From contig CATJVQ010000022.1 of assembly GCA_949743955.1 (NCBI GenBank), forward strand, positions 61,445-125,444: a DNA stretch of 64,000 bases. The letters are read 5' to 3'. The notes beneath the pieces are model-generated. The model was not told the origin of the DNA, made no database searches, and saw only the letters and a program-made list of their open reading frames with translations. Of the stretch, positions 45,012 to 53,162 are shown in pieces. This stretch comes from an uncultured Oscillospiraceae bacterium. GTDB taxonomy: Bacteria > Bacillota > Clostridia > Oscillospirales > Ruminococcaceae. Positions within the stretch are counted from its first letter, which is position 1, and every line of letters starts with the position of its first letter. A program made the translations under genes and the position numbers.

Positions 45012-45893
45012 TCAGACTTTCTCACGGATGGTTTTGCCCAAAAGGCCCGTGGGCTTGACAAGCAGCACCACAATGAGCACGGCGAACACGACAGCGTCGG
45101 ACATCTGGGTGGAGATATACGCCTTGGCAAAGATCTCGATGATCCCTAAAAGCAGCCCGCCGAGCAGCGCGCCCGGGATGGAGCCGATCCCCCCGAAGAC
45201 GGCGGCCGTAAACGCCTTGATGCCGGGCATCGAGCCGGTGGTGGGCACAAGCATCGGGTAGGCGGAGCACAGGAGCACCCCGGCCACGGCCGCGAGCGCG
45301 GAACCGATGGCGAACGTGACGGAGATAGTGGTGTCCACGTTGATGCCCATCAGCTCCGCCGCGCCCTTGTCCTCCGAGCAGGCCCGCATGGCCTTGCCCA
45401 TGCGGGTATGGTTCGTGAAGCTGACGAGGACGACCATAATCACAAGGCAGGTGAGGATAGTCGTGATGGTGACATAGGAGATGGAGAGTTCGCCCCCGAA
45501 GAGCTTGAGCCCGTCGTTCCCGACAACGGAGGGGAAGACCTTCGGGTTTGTGGACCACAAAAGCTGCGCGGAATTCTGTAAAAAGTAGCTCACGCCGATG
45601 GCTGTAATCAGCACCGCCAGCGACGGGGCCATCCGCAGCGGTTTATACGCGAGCCGTTCGATGACCATGCCGAGCACCGTGCACGCCACGACAGCGAGGA
45701 GGATGCCCACCACCGGGGGCAGGCCGAAGCTGGACATCGCGTAAAAGCAGATATACGCGCCCACCATGATGACATCGCCATGCGCGAAGTTGAGCATTTT
45801 GGCGATGCCGTAAACCATCGTGTACCCTAAGGCGATGATGGCGTAGATACTGCCCAGACTGATGCCGCTGATCAGAAAGGAAAGGAAGGTCAT
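45012..45893 (-). CDS. livH: Branched-chain amino acid-type ABC transporter permease LivH
   Basis: This 293-residue permease has SIYAIIALGYTMVYGIAKML and NFAHGDVIMVGAYI at the N-terminus and the loop MRACSEDKGAAELMGINVDT. It dimerises with LivM. It is the first membrane gene after the binding-protein gene, with a stem-loop between them. Confidence 0.95.
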   Translation of the reverse strand: MTFLSFLISGISLGSIYAIIALGYTMVYGIAKMLNFAHGDVIMVGAYICFYAMSSFGLPPVVGILLAVVACTVLGMVIERLAYKPLRMAPSLAVLITAIGVSYFLQNSAQLLWSTNPKVFPSVVGNDGLKLFGGELSISYVTITTILTCLVIMVVLVSFTNHTRMGKAMRACSEDKGAAELMGINVDTTISVTFAIGSALAAVAGVLLCSAYPMLVPTTGSMPGIKAFTAAVFGGIGSIPGALLGGLLLGIIEIFAKAYISTQMSDAVVFAVLIVVLLVKPTGLLGKTIREKV

Positions 45894-46029
45894 TCTTCAC
45901 ACCTCTTTCGGGATTGAAAGGATTCGGTGCAGCTCTGAAAAAGGCCGGGGGACCCGTCCCCTTTCAGAACTGCGCTGGACAATCCGCGCGGAGCTGTCCG
46001 CACCGCGCGGCGTGTTCGGAAAATGCCTG

Positions 46030-46061
46030 ATCCCGGCCCCGCGTCACTGCGGAGCCGGGAT
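46030..46061 (-). terminator. Stem-loop between livJ-type and livH genes
   Basis: Nested stems ATCCCGGC/GCCGGGAT and CCGC/GCGG enclose a 6-base loop. The 199-bp gap otherwise holds no gene. It likely reduces transcription into the permease genes. Confidence 0.6.
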
Positions 46062-46092
46062 ACGGGCGGGATATGATGACAGGAAATGAGGC

Positions 46093-47349
46093 TTAGTCAA
46101 GGCCGACATACGCGCCGGACTGGATGATCATGCCCTTCGGGCTCTTAGAAACGGCGCCGGAGGCGTCCCAGGTGACGTTCTCACCGGTCAGGCCGTTGAA
46201 GGTCATGGAGGTAAACTGGGCGATCATCGCCGCGCAGAGATCCTCGTTGCTCACGTCCGCGGCCGGAGCGGCCGCCTCAAGGGCCTGCTTAAAGGCGTAG
46301 ACACAGTCATACGCGTCGGCCGCGAACTGGTTCGGGATTTCTCCGAACTTCTCCTGATACTTGGCGACGAAATTCTTGGTGCGCTCATCGTCAGAGTCGG
46401 CGTTAAACGGGGTGAGAAGCATGACGCCCTCGGCGAGGGAAACGTCGAAGCCTTCCATGGTGAGGATACCGTCCATGCCGTCGACGCCGAAGAACTTCGG
46501 GGCGTAGCCCATAGCGCTGGCCTGTGCGAAGATGAGGGACGCGGGCTGGTAGTACATCGGCAGGAAGACGAGCTCGGCGCCGTTGTTCTTCGCGTCGGTA
46601 ATCTGGACGGAGAAGTCGGTGTCGTTGCCGTCGGCAAACGTGGTGTCGCTGACAACCTCGAGCCCGAGTTCGCCCGCCTTTGCCGTGAACGTGTCGTGGA
46701 TGCCCTTGGAGTACACGTCGTCATTCTTCCAGATGACGGCGACCTTTGCAGCGAGCTTCTTGTCCGCGATGTACTGAGCGGAAGCGGAGCCCTGGTTAGG
46801 GTCCATGAAGCACATCTGGAAGAAGTTGTCCTTCCCCTCGGTGACAGCCGTGGAGGACGCGGAGGGGGTGAGGGCGAAGATGCGGTCCTCGTTGTTCATT
46901 GTGGAGGTCGCCTCCGCCGGCTTGGAGGTAACAGAGCCGAGGGAAAGCTGCATGCCCCAGTCCTTGAGGGCGTTGTAGGCGTTGACAGCCTTCTCCGGAT
47001 CGTGGACATCATCCTCATACTTGAGTTCAAAGAGGATGCTGCCATTTTCGGCGTTGATTTCATCGACAGCGATCTGCGCGCCGTTGGCGGCGGCGGTGCC
47101 GTAGATAGCGGCGGCGCCGGTGAGCGGACCGGTCCCGCCGAGCTTAAACGTCACCTGTCCGGCGGCGGGGGCGGGGGCGCTTTCAGATTCGGTGGGAGTG
47201 CCGGCCGGGGCGTCCGCCTCGGGCGCGGAGGATTCGGGCTGGCTCGACTCACTCGGCGCGGAGGAGCCGGCATCCGAATTGCCGCCGCAGGCAGCCATAC
47301 CCGCCGCGAGGGCGAAAGCTGTCAAAAGACATACGAGTTTCTTTTTCAT
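46093..47349 (-). CDS. Branched-chain amino acid-type substrate-binding lipoprotein
   Basis: This 418-residue lipoprotein has lipobox GMAAC (Cys21) and an Ala/Pro/Ser linker to about residue 65. The type I periplasmic fold has KLGGTGPLTGAAAIYGTAAA, QIAVDEINAENG, DDVHDPEKAVNAYNAL, FQMCFMDPNQGSASAQYI and FAADAYDCVYAFKQAL. It is the LivJ/LivK-class binding protein for the permease genes downstream. AGGGAG precedes the ATG. Confidence 0.93.
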   Translation of the reverse strand: MKKKLVCLLTAFALAAGMAACGGNSDAGSSAPSESSQPESSAPEADAPAGTPTESESAPAPAAGQVTFKLGGTGPLTGAAAIYGTAAANGAQIAVDEINAENGSILFELKYEDDVHDPEKAVNAYNALKDWGMQLSLGSVTSKPAEATSTMNNEDRIFALTPSASSTAVTEGKDNFFQMCFMDPNQGSASAQYIADKKLAAKVAVIWKNDDVYSKGIHDTFTAKAGELGLEVVSDTTFADGNDTDFSVQITDAKNNGAELVFLPMYYQPASLIFAQASAMGYAPKFFGVDGMDGILTMEGFDVSLAEGVMLLTPFNADSDDERTKNFVAKYQEKFGEIPNQFAADAYDCVYAFKQALEAAAPAADVSNEDLCAAMIAQFTSMTFNGLTGENVTWDASGAVSKSPKGMIIQSGAYVGLD

Positions 47350-47389
47350 GTGTGTTCTCCCTTTCTTGGTTGCTTAGAATCAGCTATAC

Positions 47390-47458
47390 AAAAAACGGCT
47401 CCATTCCTGATAACGAACAAGGCCGTTCCTGCAAACGAATACCGGTGGATCCTTGTTC
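47390..47458 (-). promoter_or_regulatory. Structured leader of the Liv operon, possible attenuator
   Basis: In the roughly 170-base leader (47350-47518), minus strand, GAACAAGG (47458-47451) can pair with CCTTGTTC (47422-47415). The adjacent AACGGC (47427-47422) can pair with GCCGTT (47399-47394), followed by a T run, a terminator-like end. The two pairings touch at one base and would interfere. I match no known riboswitch class. The rest of 47554-47780, upstream of the promoter, holds only a small UUCG-type hairpin (47626-47641). Confidence 0.4.
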
Positions 47459-47524
47459 ACGCCCCGGCGCAGGGGAACCTCTGACGCAGGGGATAAAAAC
47501 TGCTTATGCAATTTATTTGAGATC

Positions 47525-47553
47525 ATTTTAAGACAATCAATGTAAAAAGTCAA
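47525..47553 (-). promoter_or_regulatory. Sigma-A promoter of the Liv operon
   Basis: Minus strand: TTGACT (47553-47548), 17-bp spacer, TAAAAT (47530-47525). Confidence 0.8.
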
Positions 47554-47780
47554 TGCGTCAGCCGGCCCGGATCGGAAAAATCATCAGAAATCTGCAATAA
47601 ATTTTAAATTTCCTGCAAAAAAACCGGACGTTTCGACGTCCCTTTCCGGTGAAAAATGGAGAATACAGGGAAATGGGGATCCTGTCCGCAGACAGAACCC
47701 CCTTTGTCTCCTCAGCCGCCGAAGCATAAATATACAGAAAACTGTAAAACAATTTCCCGGAAACCGCCGCTATTATACGG

Positions 47781-48078
47781 TCAGTCAACGTTCCTCCAGC
47801 CGTTAAAACGGCACTTTCCAGTAATACAGCCCATGGGGACAGCCTCGAGGTTATTCTCATACGCCTCGGGATAGGACTCCTTGAATTTTTTGAGCTGGCT
47901 GGTCATAGCCAGAGGAATTCCCGACACGGACGCCTGTGCGTTGTAGATAAGCACATTGATGCGCCCGAAGGTCTCAATCGTCTTATCTACAACGGCCTGC
48001 ACGCGATCCTCTGGATTTGGCCTTTCCGCCGCCGATGATAATCGCAGCCCGTCCTTCAAAAATTCCCAAGGGATCCAT
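47781..48078 (-). pseudogene. Short-chain dehydrogenase remnant
   Basis: On the minus strand, ATG 48078 opens MDPLGIFEGRAAIIIGGG, an SDR N-terminus with a near-normal glycine motif. After about 20 codons the frame changes directly to DRVQAVVDKTIETFGRINV followed by LIYNAQASVSG, which corresponds to the NNAG region normally about 60 residues further on. The frame then ends about 45 codons later. An internal deletion with frameshift plus C-terminal truncation leaves about a third of a roughly 250-residue enzyme. It cannot be functional. Confidence 0.75.
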
Positions 48079-48186
48079 CTCGCTTGATAATAATTTATCA
48101 ATTTTGTGTCCCATAGAATAGCAGACTGCCTTAATTTTGTCAAGGCCCGGCTCCAAAAATATGGCAGGATTTTTCCGCGCCCGATC

Positions 48187-48215
48187 TTGTTTATGGCGGC
48201 ATTCCCCCCTATAAT
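48187..48215 (+). promoter_or_regulatory. Sigma-A promoter of nfnAB
   Basis: TTGTTT (48187-48192), 17 bp, TATAAT (48210-48215), about 75 bases before the nfnA start. Confidence 0.75.
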
Positions 48216-48294
48216 AGGGAAGGGAGAAAACAGAAGCCCTGCGATTCGGAAACACAGAGAAAAACGGCATCCCCGAAAGGGAAGGAGTTTATTG

Positions 48295-49143
48295 ATGTAT
48301 AAAATTGTGGAAAAGAAGGTCCTCAACCCCACGGTCATCCAGATGGACGTGGAGGCGCCGCTGGTGGCGAAGAAGGCGAAGCCCGGGCAGTTCATTATCC
48401 TGCGCACGGATGAGGACGGCGAGCGCATCCCGCTCACGGTGGCCGGCTGCGACGCGTCCGCTGGAACAGTGCGCATTATCTTCCAGGTCGTCGGGGGGAC
48501 GACGGAGAAACTGAAACATAAGGAGGCCGGAGATTTCCTGGCCGATTTCGTGGGGCCGCTCGGCGTCGCCACGCATACGGACGGGATCGGGAAGGTGTGC
48601 ATTGTCGGCGGCGGTGTGGGATGCGCTATCGCGATGCCGGTGGCGCAGGAGTTCCACCGCCTAGGCGCGAAGGTGACGAGCATCATCGGCTTCCGAAACA
48701 AGGATCTGCTCATCCTCGAGGACGAGTTTAAGGCCTGCTCGGACAGTCTGACCGTCATGACCGACGACGGATCCTACGGCCGCCACGGCAACGTGACCGT
48801 TCCCTTAAAGGAGATGCTCGAGGCAGGAGAGAAGTTCGACCGCATCATTACAATTGGTCCCCTCATCATGATGAAATTCGTCGTGGCTGCGGCCAGACCT
48901 TTCGGCGTGCCGGTGACGGTTTCGATGAACCCCATCATGATCGACGGCACGGGCATGTGCGGCGGCTGCCGGCTGACGCTGTGCCGGGACGGAAAGCGTG
49001 TGGTGAAATTCGCCTGCGTGGACGGTCCTGACTTCGACGGCTACGAGGTGGATTTCGACGAGGCTATGTCCCGCGGCCGGACCTACGCAGACTTCGAGCG
49101 CCACGCCTATGAAGAAGCCTGCAACCTGTTTAAAAAGGCGTAA
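48295..49143 (+). CDS. nfnA: NfnA: FAD/[2Fe-2S] subunit of NADH-dependent ferredoxin:NADP+ oxidoreductase
   Basis: This 282-residue ferredoxin-NADP reductase-like protein has the FAD region KPGQFIILRTDEDGERIPLT, NAD-binding CIVGGGVGCAIAMPVAQEF, and a [2Fe-2S] cysteine set in GTGMCGGCRLTLC plus VKFACVDGP. With NfnB it forms the electron-bifurcating complex that couples NADH, NADPH and ferredoxin in anaerobes. The start at 48295 follows GGAAGGAG by 9 bases; the longer in-frame reading crosses the promoter. nfnB follows after 12 bases. Confidence 0.93.
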   Translation: MYKIVEKKVLNPTVIQMDVEAPLVAKKAKPGQFIILRTDEDGERIPLTVAGCDASAGTVRIIFQVVGGTTEKLKHKEAGDFLADFVGPLGVATHTDGIGKVCIVGGGVGCAIAMPVAQEFHRLGAKVTSIIGFRNKDLLILEDEFKACSDSLTVMTDDGSYGRHGNVTVPLKEMLEAGEKFDRIITIGPLIMMKFVVAAARPFGVPVTVSMNPIMIDGTGMCGGCRLTLCRDGKRVVKFACVDGPDFDGYEVDFDEAMSRGRTYADFERHAYEEACNLFKKA

Positions 49144-49155
49144 GGAGGGGTAAAT

Positions 49156-50535
49156 ATGGCCATCGAGAAACAGAAGCACGCGATGCCTGTACAGGATCCG
49201 GCTGAACGGGCGCGGAATTTTAAAGAGGTCGCCCTCGGCTATACAGCCGAAATCGCCGCGGCGGAGGCCCGGCGGTGCCTAAACTGTAAGAACAAGCCCT
49301 GCGTAGAGGGGTGCCCGGTCAACATCGATATCCCGGCGTTTATCGCGCACATCAAGGAGAAGGATTTCGAGGGCGCGTATCAGGAGATCCACCGCTCCTC
49401 CGCCCTGCCCGCCGTGTGCGGGCGCGTCTGCCCGCAGGAGACCCAGTGCGAGCAGCGCTGCACGCTCGGCATCAAATTCGAGCCGGTCGGCATCGGCCGA
49501 CTGGAGCGGTTTGTCGCGGACTGGCACAATGAGAACGCCACAGAGCCGCCCGCTATTCCCGCGGCCAACGGACATCGGGTCGCTGTCGTCGGCTCCGGTC
49601 CCTCCGGCCTCACCTGCGCCGGGGATCTCGCCTTAAAGGGCTATGCTGTCACCGTCTTCGAGGCGCTGCACACCGCGGGCGGCGTGCTTGTCTACGGCAT
49701 CCCGGAGTTCCGCCTGCCGAAGGCGATTGTCGCGGGGGAAGTGGACACGCTTAAGGCCCTCGGAGTCAAAATCGAAACGAACTGCGTCATCGGCAGGACC
49801 CTCACCATCGACGAACTTTTCGAGGACGGCTTCGAGGCGGTCTTCATCGGTTCGGGCGCCGGCCTGCCTAAGTTCATGGGGATTGACGGCGAATCCCTCA
49901 AGGGTGTCTATTCCGCCAACGAGTTCCTCACCCGCACAAACCTGATGAAGGCGTACCGCCCGGACAGCTCCACCCCCATCCAGCACGGGAAGAAGGTGGC
50001 TGTCGTGGGCGGCGGCAACGTCGCCATGGACGCCGCCCGCTGCGCGCGCCGCCTCGGGGCGGACGTGACCATCGTCTACCGCCGCACCCAGGCCGAGCTG
50101 CCCGCCCGCCGCGAGGAGGTCGAGCACGCGAAGGAGGAGGGCATCGTCTTCCGGATGCTCACGAACCCTGTCTCCATCGGCGGGAACGGGGAGGGGTGGG
50201 TCTCGTCCATCCGCTGCCAGCGGATGGAGCTCGGCGAGCCCGATGCGTCCGGCCGTGCGCGCCCCGTCCCGGTGCCGGACAGTGAGTTCGATATCGAGGT
50301 GGACTGCGTTGTCATGGCGCTCGGCACGGCCCCTAATCCCCTCATCAAGAACACGACGGCCGGGCTCGAGACCCAGAAGTGGGGCGGCATCATCGTGGAT
50401 GAAGATGGCCTCACCTCCCGTAAGGGCGTCTACGCCGGGGGAGACGCTGTCACAGGCGCGGCGACCGTCATCTCCGCTATGGGCGCCGGGAAAGTGGCCG
50501 CTAAGGCGATTGATGAATACCTCTCGAAGAAGTAA
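49156..50535 (+). CDS. nfnB: NfnB: FAD/[4Fe-4S] subunit (GltA-type glutamate synthase small-chain homologue)
   Basis: This 459-residue protein has N-terminal Fe-S cysteines RRCLNCKNKPCVEGCP and VCGRVCPQETQCEQRC for two [4Fe-4S] clusters, then FAD motif VAVVGSGPSGLTCAGDLAL, NADPH motif VAVVGGGNVAMDAARCARRL, and the closing GVYAGGDAVTGAATVISAMG. Next to nfnA, the bifurcating Nfn assignment is favoured over glutamate synthase, since no large GltB subunit is present. AAGGAGGGG precedes the ATG. Confidence 0.93.
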   Translation: MAIEKQKHAMPVQDPAERARNFKEVALGYTAEIAAAEARRCLNCKNKPCVEGCPVNIDIPAFIAHIKEKDFEGAYQEIHRSSALPAVCGRVCPQETQCEQRCTLGIKFEPVGIGRLERFVADWHNENATEPPAIPAANGHRVAVVGSGPSGLTCAGDLALKGYAVTVFEALHTAGGVLVYGIPEFRLPKAIVAGEVDTLKALGVKIETNCVIGRTLTIDELFEDGFEAVFIGSGAGLPKFMGIDGESLKGVYSANEFLTRTNLMKAYRPDSSTPIQHGKKVAVVGGGNVAMDAARCARRLGADVTIVYRRTQAELPARREEVEHAKEEGIVFRMLTNPVSIGGNGEGWVSSIRCQRMELGEPDASGRARPVPVPDSEFDIEVDCVVMALGTAPNPLIKNTTAGLETQKWGGIIVDEDGLTSRKGVYAGGDAVTGAATVISAMGAGKVAAKAIDEYLSKK

Positions 50536-50567
50536 AGTTGGATTTCATTTGAAAAGAACTGCCAAAT

Positions 50568-50594
50568 TAAGTTATTTTTATACTTCGCCGATGA
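50568..50594 (+). promoter_or_regulatory. Sigma-28 (flagellar/chemotaxis) promoter-like motif
   Basis: TAAG (50568-50571), 15-bp spacer, GCCGATGA (50587-50594), close to the SigD consensus TAAA-N15-GCCGATAT. It lies about 430 bp upstream of the chemoreceptor pseudogene on the same strand, a fitting class of target. Confidence 0.5.
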
Positions 50595-50876
50595 ACCAGT
50601 CCGCGCTCGCTGATTGTTCATCCTGTTGGGGAATTTCCTCATTCAATCGCAACGGATCGCTTGATCCCCCTGCTCAGTGGCAGGGGCCGGGCGACGGATT
50701 ATGTGATGAATCCAGAGAAAACCAGCGGCGGCAATTTGGCCATGGCCGGCCAATGGAGCCTGTCTATTTGCTGACCGGACGAAAGCCGCCAGCGCGAAAA
50801 TGAAAGGCATTTCCAAAGGGTTGCCGGCAGTTATTCAATAACGTCTATGTGTTCTTAAGAGACTGCGCAAAAAAAT

Positions 50877-50920
50877 TCATAAAACCACAAGACATGGATT
50901 ACATATTTTGTGGTTTTATG
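50877..50920 (+). terminator. A/T-rich stem-loop
   Basis: CATAAAACCACAA pairs with TTGTGGTTTTATG, followed by CTATTTT. It could terminate a short transcript from the upstream sigma-28-like promoter. Confidence 0.45.
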
Positions 50921-51022
50921 CTATTTTGAGAAAGATTGAAGTATATTTAAAAAATGTACACATTGCGGGCAGGGCATGATTATCCTGCCCCTGATAAAAT
51001 CTTATAAGAGGAAGATATTACC

Positions 51023-53119
51023 ATAAAATCGATCAAATCGAAAATTCAAATCAGTATGTTGTCGGTAGTGCTGGTGGGATCGGTGCTGATCGGTGTGATT
51101 ACCGCCCTATTGAACGCCAGCGGAATTGATGATGTCATGACAAAGACCCTAGGACCCGCTACTCAGATGGCTGCGAACGCTGTGGAGTGGAAAATGGGGA
51201 ATTACTGGACAGCACTTCAAGAGGCTGCTTCCTCTGATATATTCAGGGAATCTGACCCTACTGCCCCGGAACTGGTTCCGCTTCGAGAGGAAATCGCTCA
51301 GCGCAACGGTTTTCTTTACACCGGGAAAATGGATGCCGACGGTTTTTCTTCCACAGGATATAATTACGCTGAAGAAGATTATTTTCAACAGTGCAAGTCT
51401 ACAATGAAACCCTATATCTCTGATATTATGAACGACGGCTAGCAGATGATTTTACTGCTGGAGGTACCTATCATCACCAACGGTCGTTTTGACGGCGCAG
51501 TCTATGGCGGCATCAGCGCTGATTTTCTGTCGGACATCGTGGTTAATCTGTCTATGGGCAATAACGGCGTAGCCTATGTACTGGACAACAAGGGCAATGT
51601 TATTGGACATCGGGATGCCTCTATCGTGAAGGAAGGCTCCAATATGATTGAAACCGCAAAAACGGACCCCAGCGTAGCGGATGTGGCTGCTGTGAACCAG
51701 CGCATGATCCAGGGGGAAACCGGCTTCGGCACATATAATTTTTATGGTGATAACAAATTTGTGGGGTTCGCTCCCATTGAAGGCAACCAGCGGTGGAGCA
51801 TTGCCATTGAGACCAGTCAGCGGGAATTTAAGGCCACTTTGGACCGGAGCATTCTGCTGACCATTCTGGTAGTAGCCCTTGTTGTGCTTGCCACCTTCCC
51901 TGTGGCAGTCAAAGTAGGAATGTCTATCTCCGGCCCGATTCAGTCCTGTGTTGCCCGGCTTGAAAGGATGGCCGAAGGCGATCTGCATACGCCGTCCCCA
52001 CAAGTGAAATCTAAGGATGAGACCGCCCAGCTTGCAGGGGCAATGGAAACCATGCTCTCCCGGCTGAACGACGTGGCGCAGGATGTGACCCATCATCTGA
52101 GCAAAATGGCCCAAGGGGATTTCCGTGAAAATATTTTCCGTACATATTGTGGCGACTTTGCATCCATGGAGCAGTCCATCAAAGCAATTCACAGTTCGCT
52201 GCGGAATACGCTTTCCCAAATCAGCTGTTCCGCTGGAACCGTGGCCAGCAGCGCCGTTCAGGTATCCAACGGCGCCCGGTCTCTGGGTCAGGGCGCCACA
52301 GAACAGGCCAGCGCAATTCAGGAACTGTCCGCTACCTCCGACAGCATAGCGGAGAACGCAAGGCAGACTGTAGCAGCGGCTGAGGAGGCGGGGCAATTTG
52401 TGACCCAGGCAAGCGCACAAATGGGAATCAGTGTGAATTATGTCAAAGAGTTAAACCTCACTATGGAGAAAATCTCCAGATCCTCCACAGAAATCAGCAA
52501 AATCATAGATACCATTGAAAACATTGCGTTCCAGACCAATATCCTGGCTTTGAACGCCGCTGTGGAGGCAGCCCGCGCGGGCGGCGCGGGAAAGGGCTTT
52601 GCCGTGGTCGCTGATGAGGTGCGCAATTTGGCGTCCAAGTCCGATGAGGCTGCCAAAGCCACCAAGGAATTGATCGAGGATTCTATCACTGCGGTTGCGG
52701 AGGGAGGCCAGGTGGTTGCTAAAGTAACGGAATCGCTGGACAAAACCAACTCCATCTCAGAAAATGTAACGATTAAAGTGGACACGGTGGTAAGGGCGGT
52801 AGAAAGCCAGACCACCGCCATCTCTCAAGTAATCGAAGGGATCGACCAAATATCTTCCGTTATTCAAAGTACATCCGCGACCTCGGAGCAGAGCGCCGCT
52901 ACTGCGCAGGATCTGTCGAATCAGTCTCTGCTGATGAATAACCTAGTGCGCACATTCCAGCTGAGTGAAGGTGAACTGGACAAACGATATTTATTGAAGC
53001 AAGTGTGGAAAGATTTTATCAGGACAGCACAAGCCACCCGTTACACGGGTGGCTTGCTTTTGTTGATTTTCTGCAATACTCCCGGCACGGAATGCCGGAT
53101 TTTTTTAACAGTTCAATGA
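51023..53119 (+). pseudogene. Methyl-accepting chemotaxis protein, decayed
   Basis: In one frame, the sequence encodes a Cache-sensor chemoreceptor: TM1 (MLSVVLVGSVLIGVITALL), an extracellular Cache domain, TM2 (about 51860-51925), HAMP, and the signalling hairpin with IENIAFQTNILALNAAVEAA and GFAVVADEVRNLA. Three lesions are visible. The expected start codon after GAGGA is ATA (51023). An in-frame TAG stands at 51440-51442 in the sensor (MNDG-stop-QMILLLEVPI). The frame runs past a normal C-terminus through a terminator hairpin. An internal ATG at 51446 could still give a protein lacking TM1. Confidence 0.85.
53030..53061 (+). terminator. Terminator inside the extended chemoreceptor frame
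   Basis: A perfect 11-bp stem CAAGCCACCCG/CGGGTGGCTTG with loop TTACA is followed by CTTTTG. The chemoreceptor reading frame continues through it to 53119, which suggests the original stop codon was lost. Confidence 0.85.
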
Positions 53120-53162
53120 GGGGAGAATTTTCCCATTCTCAGCCCCCATGTTCATAATCGGA

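Larger units (their letters stand above)
50536..51022 (+). other. Intergenic region upstream of the decayed chemoreceptor (487 bp)
   Basis: No convincing gene is seen. The stretch holds a sigma-28-like motif (50568-50594), a 7-bp hairpin CCCCTGC/GCAGGGG (50667-50686), a long A/T-rich stem (50877-50920) and a hairpin GGGCAGG/CCTGCCC (50967-50990). The part after the sigma-28 motif may be a degraded leader. Confidence 0.5.

Noticed and set aside
47558..47860. 100-codon minus-strand frame near the SDR remnant
   Set aside because: No ribosome site and no recognisable sequence. It overlaps the SDR remnant in another frame.
48106..48294. N-terminal extension of the nfnA frame
   Set aside because: It runs across the nfnA promoter (48187-48215), while a good ribosome site and the family N-terminus begin at 48295.
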